44,916 bases of DNA from Lentisphaeraceae bacterium (GTDB lineage: Bacteria; Verrucomicrobiota; Lentisphaeria; Lentisphaerales; Lentisphaeraceae): positions 1 through 44,916 of the forward strand of contig JAJPOQ010000082.1 in assembly GCA_021232515.1 (NCBI GenBank), given 5' to 3'. Positions within the stretch are counted from its first letter, which is position 1. Each line of letters opens with the position of its first letter. Under the pieces are notes generated by a model. It saw only the letters and a program-made list of their open reading frames with translations. It ran no database searches and had not been told where the DNA came from. This document shows, piece by piece, positions 8,569-15,637 of this stretch. A program made the translations under genes and the position numbers.

Positions 8569-9390
8569 CTATTTTTTTGCTTCTAAACATTCTGACAAAG
8601 GCAGAATTTCGATATTTTTATAGAGTATTTCGGCACCTTCACACTGAAAAGCGATCTTACCATAATCAAGTGTTTGCCAAATGACTTGGCCGTTTAGCTC
8701 AAAAGGTTTTTTCATGTCGGTAACTGCCATGACTAAACGTCCATTTACCCAAAAGCTTGCTTTATCGCCGAGAACCTCTGCTTCGACTTGGTTCCACTTG
8801 TAGAGTTCATCTACCTGACTTTCTCTTAGAACCCTTTTGACTCTTTCTAGCTTTTGTCCTGGCTTCTGACTGAAGCGTGGAAATTGGCGATTATCCCTTT
8901 TAAAAAGCTCACCGCCGACATTCACAGATGCCTTGGTGCCAACTAGGTGCAAATCACCTGTATCTGTCTCTTGGATCTGACACTCTACTGAGTTAGGCCA
9001 AGCCCCTCTGCTTAACCACTTTGAGCGATCTGCTTCATAACAATGAATCAATAAACCGGAGTCTTTTTTGACCTTATCTCGTGGAGCAAAGCGTTTAGGC
9101 CCCCACTTGTACTCAAAACGAAGCTTATAGTGAGTGAAACTTTCTTTACTTTGAATGACAGCCCACTCTACTTTATCACCTGCTTCTACATCTTTATAAA
9201 AGTGCATATTCCCTTTATGAACTTGGAAATAGTTTTGAGCATCTTTCAGAGGTTCTTGCCCTCTTACGAAGACTTCCCAACCAGAAAGGTCTTTTCCATT
9301 AAAAAGAGAAATCCACTTCTCTTTCTCCAAGTCATCGGCAAATAGTATCGGGATGATAAATAGAACTGATATAAAAACTTTAAAACACAT
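8569..9390 (-). CDS. DUF1080 (3-keto-disaccharide hydrolase family) protein, exported (273 aa)
   Basis: The N-terminal signal segment VFISVLFIIPILFA is followed by WISLFNGKDLSGWEVFVRG, AVIQSKESFTHYKLRFEY, SVECQIQETDTGDLHLVG and WNQVEAEVLGDKASFWVNG, matching its 273-residue tandem paralogue block for block. AGGAGAGG sits just upstream of the ATG. Its own ECF-type promoter lies at 9471-9504, with a terminator-like hairpin in between. It is probably monocistronic or weakly linked to the downstream copy. The inferred role is periplasmic cleavage or binding of a 3-keto-glycoside. Confidence 0.88.
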   Translation of the reverse strand: MCFKVFISVLFIIPILFADDLEKEKWISLFNGKDLSGWEVFVRGQEPLKDAQNYFQVHKGNMHFYKDVEAGDKVEWAVIQSKESFTHYKLRFEYKWGPKRFAPRDKVKKDSGLLIHCYEADRSKWLSRGAWPNSVECQIQETDTGDLHLVGTKASVNVGGELFKRDNRQFPRFSQKPGQKLERVKRVLRESQVDELYKWNQVEAEVLGDKASFWVNGRLVMAVTDMKKPFELNGQVIWQTLDYGKIAFQCEGAEILYKNIEILPLSECLEAKK

Positions 9391-9407
9391 GTGGCCTCTC
9401 CTACCTT

Positions 9408-9441
9408 TAAAAATAAAAAGCCCTGGATAAACCAGGACTTT
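9408..9441 (-). terminator. Terminator hairpin between the sigma-kinase operon and the 8569-9390 gene
   Basis: A stem of 4 + 5 bp around one mismatch (aaagccctgg / ccaggacttt, loop ataaa) is followed on the minus strand by TTTTTATTTTT. It is about 110 nt after the kinase stop codon and only 18 nt before the DUF1080 start codon, downstream of the ECF-type element P2. It therefore sits in the leader of the DUF1080 transcript as well as ending the kinase transcript. Confidence 0.78.
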
Positions 9442-9470
9442 CTACTGTGTGCGTTATGAAAAACTAATAG

Positions 9471-9504
9471 GTAGAACGAGCTTCGATGATAGATCTGTAC
9501 TAGG
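9471..9504 (-). promoter_or_regulatory. ECF-type promoter element P2 upstream of the 8569-9390 gene
   Basis: The minus strand reads CCTAGTACAGA, 15 nt, CGTTCTAC. The -10-like block ends 80 bp before the start codon at 9390. It lies 49 bp beyond the stop codon of the kinase gene of a sigma-kinase operon. Confidence 0.75.
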
Positions 9505-9552
9505 TAATTGAAAAAAGATGAAAAACTTCGAGAAAGGATAATTCTGAAAGGT

Positions 9553-11607
9553 TTATTTAGCGCCGACTATGACTTTTATATGGGAAGGAATTTTCTTTAA
9601 TTCATCCTTACCAAATTGAAGGGTTGAAACATGAACAACTTTAAGCTTCTTGAATAAACTTAAGCTACGAAGGTTTCTCACGCCGGTATTGCGTATATCT
9701 AGCTTTTCGATCGGAAAATGAGCAATAGGGCTCAAGTTTGAAACTCCTGTATTCGCTACGATCAATTCTTTTAAACCATCACACTCTAAGCTTTGAAGTT
9801 CGATCATATTTGTATGGCTTATATTTAAACTCTCTAGTGTCTGAGCTCGCAAACCTATACCATTTGTTACAGATGTATTTGAAAGGTCGACTGACTTTGC
9901 GGGGAAGTTCTGTAAACATAAAACTGTATTGAGCCATTTATTATCAGATAAATCTAAGTGGCCAGTTTCTGGATCAAACTTAAACATGAACTTTTCGTTC
10001 TTCATTTTTCTATAATGACGAATACGGATCTCGCCTTTTACAAAAGTGACTCGATCTTCAAGACTTAATTCTTTTGAGAAACATTGATAATTAGTCATTT
10101 TCCCAAATACGTCAAAGTCACGAATGCTAAAAGCGGCCTTCATCAAACGCAAATAATCCTCTATTTTAAGCTTATCTACTTTGGGAACTTTCGTTAAGTA
10201 CTCTGTAGCTAGTTCACTTAGTTCAGTTTTTATTTTTGCATTTCGAAATGCCTCTGCAGACTTTTCTAAATCTCCATAAACAAAGTATACTTTAGCCTTT
10301 AGTTCCCAAGCCTCCAAAATAGATTCATCGAGCTCTGTAACACTCTTACAAAAGTTTAAGCAATCGTCTAAGGCATTCCCTTTAAAGGCGGCTTTGGCAT
10401 TTTCCAAGAACAATGGCGCGGCATCCTTATTTATCTTGCGATGATACTCTGCTTCAATGCTTAATTTCTCGGCAAGTTGTATGGCATTTTTTCTAGTTAA
10501 ACTGAGGTGATTTAAGGCGAGCACACCTAAGACAATGATTAGTATCAAAGTAAATGAAGATATAAGACTGACGGTTTTATGACGAAGGTAAAAAAGCTGA
10601 AGGGCCTTAAGCAAAGATGCATTTTCGGCATTTGTTGCAAAGCCATTTCGGTAATTAACAATCTCCTTTTTAAGGTCAGCAACTGTCGTATATCGATCTT
10701 CTATATTTAAAGACATCGCCTTTAAACAAACAGCTTCTAAGGACTGTGGAACTTCTGGAGAATAAAAAGACGGTCGAGGAAAATCGCACTTTGCAGTCTT
10801 ATCAATGACTTCTGTAAAGCTCTTACCTGTAAAAGCTTTATGAAATGTTAGGAGTGAGTATAGAACAGCACCAAGTGAAAAGACATCTGTATGAGTTCCT
10901 TTCCTAACTTTAGTTTTCGAGGTTTGCTCAGGAGACATGTACCCCAGAGTGCCTTTAACATTTCCATCAACAGTTAATGTCGTCAGGTCATACTCAACTA
11001 GAGAGCAATACTCTAAGAGCGACTCGTCACACTCTGAGGAAATAACATCTGCAAGGCCCCAGTCACAGACGACAACATCGCCATAGTTACTGATGCGGAT
11101 ATTTGCTGGTTTTATATCTAAATGAAGGACACCTAGTGAGTGTGCATAAGAAATAGCATCACAGATCTTTATAAAAACATCTAATCTTGAGTTTAAGTCG
11201 GAAAGTTCATTTTCTTTATTATCAAGTAGTTCATCGAGTAGCTCTTCCAAAGAACGACCTGCGATAAACTTCATGGTAAACCAAGGACTTTCATCATCGA
11301 TCCCTATTTCATAGACAGGGACTATATTTGGATGCTGCAAGGCTGCATTGAGCTTTGCTTCTCGAATAAATGCTTCTACTTTTTGAGGGTCATGGTCATC
11401 TTTTAAAGTTGCCATAGCAACACGACGATTGGTTCTACAGTCGTGACATAAGTGAATGATTTTGAGGCCGCCTTCGCTGTACTTACTTATATCGGCGAAG
11501 TGCTCGTGCTGGGCTTTTAGGGAATTGAGTAAAGGAGTAGACTCAACATCGTAGGCTTCGTTAAACAAAGACCCAATGTTCTTCTTAAAGTTTTCCTCTT
11601 TCCTCAC
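9553..11607 (-). CDS. WNK-like Ser/Thr protein kinase with membrane segment, TPR-like and LRR-like regions (684 aa)
   Basis: Kinase domain at about residues 42-320. The usual VAIK lysine is replaced (V63-A-M-A66), while SEGGLK49 puts a lysine at the third-glycine position of the glycine loop, as in eukaryotic WNK kinases. Other residues are the alpha-C Glu83, HLD164IKPAN169 (Asp present, preceding Arg replaced by Leu), D182WG and GTLGYMSPEQ. A single membrane helix follows at about 346-366, preceded by the juxtamembrane block NGFATNAENASL. The C-terminal half has helical TPR-like repeats and then LRR-like repeats (SVDLSNTSVTNG, LESLNISHTNM, LKELIVANTGV, IEKLDIRNTGV), probably outside the cytoplasm. 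The start is GTG, 6 bp after the sigma factor stop at 11614, so the two form an operon. The likely partner is that sigma factor. Catalytic activity is inferred, not certain. Confidence 0.87.
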   Translation of the reverse strand: MRKEENFKKNIGSLFNEAYDVESTPLLNSLKAQHEHFADISKYSEGGLKIIHLCHDCRTNRRVAMATLKDDHDPQKVEAFIREAKLNAALQHPNIVPVYEIGIDDESPWFTMKFIAGRSLEELLDELLDNKENELSDLNSRLDVFIKICDAISYAHSLGVLHLDIKPANIRISNYGDVVVCDWGLADVISSECDESLLEYCSLVEYDLTTLTVDGNVKGTLGYMSPEQTSKTKVRKGTHTDVFSLGAVLYSLLTFHKAFTGKSFTEVIDKTAKCDFPRPSFYSPEVPQSLEAVCLKAMSLNIEDRYTTVADLKKEIVNYRNGFATNAENASLLKALQLFYLRHKTVSLISSFTLILIIVLGVLALNHLSLTRKNAIQLAEKLSIEAEYHRKINKDAAPLFLENAKAAFKGNALDDCLNFCKSVTELDESILEAWELKAKVYFVYGDLEKSAEAFRNAKIKTELSELATEYLTKVPKVDKLKIEDYLRLMKAAFSIRDFDVFGKMTNYQCFSKELSLEDRVTFVKGEIRIRHYRKMKNEKFMFKFDPETGHLDLSDNKWLNTVLCLQNFPAKSVDLSNTSVTNGIGLRAQTLESLNISHTNMIELQSLECDGLKELIVANTGVSNLSPIAHFPIEKLDIRNTGVRNLRSLSLFKKLKVVHVSTLQFGKDELKKIPSHIKVIVGAK

Positions 11608-11613
11608 TTTGGA

Positions 11614-12222
11614 TTATCCACCAAGTTCATTATTTAAGCGAACTATCTCTTTGTACATGGCTTTTCTGACGCGCATTTTATAAACACGTACACTGCTTTC
11701 GGCCACACCAAACTTTTCGGCGAGTTCTGAGTTGGGCTTATCTTCATCATTTAAGCTCTCTTCAAACAAGTTCCTGCTAAGTTCAGAAAAGTCACTTTTT
11801 ATGTTTTCCCAAGCCATGTTAGCGACATAGTTTTGCCACTCGTGCTCTGAGATCTTATCTATCTCAGCATCTGTTATAAGATTGAGTTTTTCTAGAGCTA
11901 GATCGTAGGAAACATTTTGCTTAGAGTTACGACTCGACTTTTTACCGAGGAAGTTATAAACCGTATTTCGGATGACCACACAAAGCCAAGTCCTAAAGCG
12001 ACACTTGTCCCGGTCATAACTGTAAGTAGATAAGTTCTTCCAAATCTTTACTAGAACATCCTGAAGAAGCTCCTCGCTGTCTTCCACTTCTATATTGAAG
12101 TTGCGAATGACGACATAGATGTACCCTTCGTAGTATTTTACGAATTCATCCCAACAGTCTTCACCTTCAGAACTTTGTAGCTTTTGCAGCAGCGTGTACC
12201 GCGTATTTTTACTTTCATCCAT
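11614..12222 (-). CDS. ECF-type RNA polymerase sigma factor (202 aa)
   Basis: The N-terminal sigma-2 region runs about 20-105, with CWDEFVKYYEGYI, EELLQDVLVKIWKNL (polymerase-binding helix) and CRFRTWLCVVIRN (-10 recognition). A linker of about 60 residues leads to sigma-4 at about 140-195, with the helix-turn-helix NSELAEKFGVAESSVRVYKMRVRKAM. No anti-sigma gene is adjacent; a membrane Ser/Thr kinase follows 6 bp downstream. This matches sigma factors of kinase-associated ECF groups known from Planctomycetes, and ECF43-type EcfP of Vibrio, which is activated by phosphorylation. It may recognise the AGTACA-N17-CGTTC elements in this window. It shares RFRTWL and SSVRVYK blocks with the sigma factors at 24062 and 37781. 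Confidence 0.93.
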   Translation of the reverse strand: MDESKNTRYTLLQKLQSSEGEDCWDEFVKYYEGYIYVVIRNFNIEVEDSEELLQDVLVKIWKNLSTYSYDRDKCRFRTWLCVVIRNTVYNFLGKKSSRNSKQNVSYDLALEKLNLITDAEIDKISEHEWQNYVANMAWENIKSDFSELSRNLFEESLNDEDKPNSELAEKFGVAESSVRVYKMRVRKAMYKEIVRLNNELGG

Positions 12223-12456
12223 ACAATAACTTTACACCAGGAGATTATTTATAACTGTATATAAGTTAATTGTACGCTAAAATTATGCCGCTGGCACCAT
12301 GTATACAAAGATGGCATAAACAGTTTTATACGTAACAAATAATCAAACACACCAGTTAATTACCGATATAGAACAAAAACTTTATGTGACTGTTACAGTA
12401 TTTTAAATATTTATCAAAACTTTAGGGCATTCAGAGTGAATACTGAGTTAAAGGGA

Positions 12457-13173
12457 CTACCAAGGAACTGTATCTGGCAACAAAGCCCAGACACTGCTAC
12501 TTCCAAAGTTTGTGTGAGCTTCAAACCTTCTTAGTTTACTATTATTGTACCATCGACCTGCGCCATCTGGATAAACAAAGTTTCCGCCTTCATTACCATA
12601 AAGAGATGGATGTGTATCAGCTTCTTTACCCACTAGTCCACCAGACTCTGTATGAGGAGCCACTGAAAACTTCCAACTTGTGTTAGGCGTCCAAACTAAA
12701 GAGTCTGCCCAAAGTGGCACATCTGGCTGCTCATCTATTCGGTCTGGATAGGCATAGTTTTGCTGAGATAGACGACTGTTTAGTTCATTTTTATTACCTG
12801 TGTATATATAACCCAGTCTTACCCAACCACCGCCTTGTTCGAAATAGTTTGGATACTCTGGTAAGTTTGGGCAGCTAAATGCTGAGTCTTCGCCACCAAG
12901 GTACTGATCTTTTAGTAAATCGTATGTATCTGGGTTAACCCCTCTTAAAACCTCGGGATCGTCTTGATTTCGAAACTTATGACCTCGAGGTAACTGCCGA
13001 TTATTTCCAATGGCATACAAGCTCGATGCTTTTTGTAATTGAGAGATATTACTCAAACAGACAGCACGTATAGCTAGTTCTCTAGACTTATGCAAGGAAG
13101 GTAACAATAAAGATACGAGTAAGGCAATGATGGCAACTACAATAAGTAGCTCGATTAAAGTAAATTTTTTCAT
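12457..13173 (-). CDS. Pseudopilin-like protein, 238 aa
   Basis: [27 protein letters not shown] is the pilin-like signal anchor with Glu at mature position 5. The residue before the cleavage point is Lys. The C-terminal half contains GNFVYPDGAGRWYNN, equivalent to the DG part of the H-X9-DG motif. The start at 13173 fits the usual short leader; a codon at 13191 would add six residues. It follows another pseudopilin gene (13344-14063) after 170 bp and precedes the sigma-kinase operon after 234 bp. Confidence 0.87.
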   Translation of the reverse strand: MKKFTLIELLIVVAIIALLVSLLLPSLHKSRELAIRAVCLSNISQLQKASSLYAIGNNRQLPRGHKFRNQDDPEVLRGVNPDTYDLLKDQYLGGEDSAFSCPNLPEYPNYFEQGGGWVRLGYIYTGNKNELNSRLSQQNYAYPDRIDEQPDVPLWADSLVWTPNTSWKFSVAPHTESGGLVGKEADTHPSLYGNEGGNFVYPDGAGRWYNNSKLRRFEAHTNFGSSSVWALLPDTVPW

Positions 13174-13343
13174 ATTTCTCACAAACAACACAATTTATAC
13201 ACAAGGGGCTCAAACTAAAATACCTGAAAACTTCAGCTTAAGAAAATTTTCGAAAGCATAACAATCAGTAGAATGCTTACGGTAAATCAGTTTATATAAA
13301 TCATAGCGTTTGTTTGTGGAATCTTACTTTTCAATAAATCTGA

Positions 13344-14063
13344 CTAATTAATCTGCTGTAAAAGGTCATCCATGATATAAGCATAGTTCCATGGAAGCCT
13401 TGGCCATAATACAGGATACTTTGATCTGTTAAATAAGTGGACTCGTCCATCCAGTATTAAGACTGGTATAGTCCCTGTATTGTCATGAATAACAGAATCT
13501 TCATTGTTCCAGGTTCCTCCCCAAGTAGTGTAATCTAAAACAGGGTCTGACATAATTGGAGTCATATCAAAATCAGTCCAGTTTCTTTGTACATCTTGAC
13601 CTGGCCCATTAATCCAGTTTTTGTCAATTTTCCTTACTGAGAAATTAAAATTCGTAAAGCCAGCATAAACACCTTGTTGTGTTGTATGAGTTGGACGTGA
13701 TCCAAAGTTTTCTGGATGATTTGAACCTGGGCAATTATAAACTTGAGTCGCAACTCCTAGGTATGGTTCCAAGTAACCTTGCTGATCATTATGAAAGCGT
13801 CCTTTAAAAACACTGTTTTCATAAATGGGTCTTCCCGTTGCAGTATTTACGAAGATATTTGTACATATATAGCCATCACCATCACTGGCATAACTGTAAA
13901 CAGCTACCCCCGCTTGTTTAAGATTACTGGTACAAACAGCCTTTTGGGCAACAGAACGAGCTCGTCCAAGACTTGGCATCAATAAAGTCATCAACACCCC
14001 GATTATTGCCACAACCACTAACAGTTCTATAAGGGTAAACTTTTTACATAAAATATTTTTCAT
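13344..14063 (-). CDS. Pseudopilin-like protein, 239 aa
   Basis: The leader MKNILCKK precedes [28 protein letters not shown]. The C-terminus carries H(DNTGTIPVLIL)DGRVHLF, the family motif with slightly longer spacing. GGAAGATT is a good ribosome binding site directly before the ATG at 14063. It is separated from the upstream DUF1552 gene by two terminators and a TG-rich repeat. The function is unknown. As with the other family members here, no assembly ATPase, secretin or prepilin peptidase gene is nearby. Confidence 0.87.
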   Translation of the reverse strand: MKNILCKKFTLIELLVVVAIIGVLMTLLMPSLGRARSVAQKAVCTSNLKQAGVAVYSYASDGDGYICTNIFVNTATGRPIYENSVFKGRFHNDQQGYLEPYLGVATQVYNCPGSNHPENFGSRPTHTTQQGVYAGFTNFNFSVRKIDKNWINGPGQDVQRNWTDFDMTPIMSDPVLDYTTWGGTWNNEDSVIHDNTGTIPVLILDGRVHLFNRSKYPVLWPRLPWNYAYIMDDLLQQIN

Positions 14064-14128
14064 AATCTTCCATCTTTAACCACACTTAAAGATATAAAAC
14101 AAAAGATAAAACACTCTGTTACATGGCT

Positions 14129-14166
14129 CAAAAAAAATGGTGACGAAGAAGACTCTCCGTCACCAT
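14129..14166 (-). terminator. Second terminator-like hairpin upstream of the 13344-14063 gene
   Basis: A perfect 9-bp stem (atggtgacg / cgtcaccat, 14137-14145 and 14158-14166) with a 12-nt loop is followed on the minus strand by eight T residues. It lies about 145 bp beyond the terminator of the DUF1552 gene and 66 bp before the pseudopilin start, so it belongs either to a short transcript from 14170-14310 or to the pseudopilin leader. Confidence 0.72.
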
Positions 14167-14167
14167 C

Positions 14168-14198
14168 TGGTGTGTGTGTGTATGTATGTGTATGTATC
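14168..14198 (+). repeat. Short (TG)n/(TATG)n microsatellite
   Basis: The sequence is a run of alternating TG units grading into TATG units, directly beside the hairpin at 14129-14166. It has no coding content. Such runs can change length by slippage. Confidence 0.8.
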
Positions 14199-14304
14199 AG
14201 ATATATTACGTATCCACTATAGATAAACAAAGAGTTTATTGGCCTGTTACATCTAAGAGAATATTTTTGCAAAAAAACATTTTTATGTTTTATGACTATT
14301 GCCC

Positions 14305-14337
14305 CAATAAAAAAGGAAGGCTAAAAAGCCTTCCTTT
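14305..14337 (-). terminator. Terminator of the DUF1592/DUF1552 operon
   Basis: A perfect 11-bp stem (aaaggaaggct / agccttccttt, 14312-14322 and 14327-14337) with loop aaaa is followed by a T run on the minus strand. It lies 26 bp after the stop of the 14363-15637 gene. Confidence 0.9.
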
Positions 14338-14362
14338 GAGTATCTTCGATAGAGTACGTTTA

Positions 14363-15637
14363 CTATGATGACTGGTATAATTCTTTTATTTCACCCGTAC
14401 TATCGCCAAATGAATCAACCGGTACATTGCAGCTTTTAAGTAAACTTAGCCAAAGATTGCAAAGAGCTGTTTCTTTTGGCATCTTTATATGTCGCCCATG
14501 CTTTAGCTTTGAGCCGACATTTCCAGTTATAAAGGCTGGTACATCTTTGAGCATATGTCCTGTTCTAAGGTTGCCACCGTAACTCACCAAAGTGTTATCA
14601 AAAAGACGACTACCGTCTACTTCTTTAACTGTTTTCAGCCTATCGATAAAGTAAGAAAAAAGTTCCATCATCTTCAAGTCTTTTTTCTCTGAAGCAGCCG
14701 TTCTCGGATCAGAGCCATGGTAGTGACTTAACTGGTGACCATCATAGGAAATACCCAAACCACTGAGAATATTCTTAAGTGGCTGGCGGTAACTTATAAC
14801 TCGGGTTGAGTCTGTCTGAAGTGCGAGAGTTATAAGGTCATAGACAGTTTTCATTTCTGTGACGCCGTCTAGTTTCTTGGCTGGCTGAGCATAATTAACT
14901 TTGGGTTTAGGCTCATTTGACCACATTTTCTCTTTTTGAATGGCACGTTCTATATCTCTAACAGACTGAGAGTACTCTGAAAGCTTTTCTCTATCTACCT
15001 TACTCGCTTTACTACTTAGGCTTTTGAGATTTGACGTAAAAGTATCCAGTATACTTTTTTTCTGTTTTAAGATAGCAAGCTTCTCTTTATACGAAGTCTT
15101 CTCTCCACCAAAAAGCTGAGCATACAATCGCGATGGATCATTTATTCCTGAAACAGGTTTTCCATTTTCATCCCAAGATAAAGATAAGCCTTTCCCATAA
15201 CCTGAGAAAGAGTTTTTATCCTGAGCTGTTAGTTGCAAAGAAGTGTAACGTGTACTCTGCCCCAAGTACTTAGCTGCTACTTGGTCACATGAGATGGTGT
15301 TCGCAAACCTTTTGCCTGGAGTGCCATCGACATTTGCACCTGTTAAGTAGGACGTGCAGCCTGCATGCGGGTCTCGTGAGTACTGGTGCCAAAGATTACT
15401 AATAATGGTCATATCTTGCTTATGTTTAGCTAGTGGCTGCAACAACTTTGTGAACTTGTAGTCTATGCCAAAAGTTGTTGGATATATGCTCTCTGTAAAA
15501 CCAAAGCCAACTCCTAAAAAGACCATTTTATCAAAGGCTTTTTTGCTAGCAGTACTGCCAAACGATTCTAGGTTTGGCAAGATCAAAGATAAGCCGGAGG
15601 CGTATAAAAAATTTCTTCTATTCATAACTAAACTCAT
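14363..15637 (-). CDS. DUF1552 protein (424 aa)
   Basis: An RR-containing N-terminal signal (MNRRNFLYASGLSLILPNL) suggests Tat export. The body matches the DUF1552 (PF07586, HXXSHH) family: SNLWHQYSRDPHAGCTSYLTG, SCDQVAAKYLG, SVRDIERAIQKE and GNLRTGHMLKDVPAFITGN. The name-giving motif reads HQLSHYH, a degenerate form of HXXSHH. The start at 15637 overlaps the stop of the upstream DUF1592 gene in an ATGA, indicating coupling; ATG 15625, which gives the usual MNRR start, is an alternative. DUF1552 genes almost always pair with DUF1592 genes; neither has an established activity. Confidence 0.87.
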   Translation of the reverse strand: MSLVMNRRNFLYASGLSLILPNLESFGSTASKKAFDKMVFLGVGFGFTESIYPTTFGIDYKFTKLLQPLAKHKQDMTIISNLWHQYSRDPHAGCTSYLTGANVDGTPGKRFANTISCDQVAAKYLGQSTRYTSLQLTAQDKNSFSGYGKGLSLSWDENGKPVSGINDPSRLYAQLFGGEKTSYKEKLAILKQKKSILDTFTSNLKSLSSKASKVDREKLSEYSQSVRDIERAIQKEKMWSNEPKPKVNYAQPAKKLDGVTEMKTVYDLITLALQTDSTRVISYRQPLKNILSGLGISYDGHQLSHYHGSDPRTAASEKKDLKMMELFSYFIDRLKTVKEVDGSRLFDNTLVSYGGNLRTGHMLKDVPAFITGNVGSKLKHGRHIKMPKETALCNLWLSLLKSCNVPVDSFGDSTGEIKELYQSS

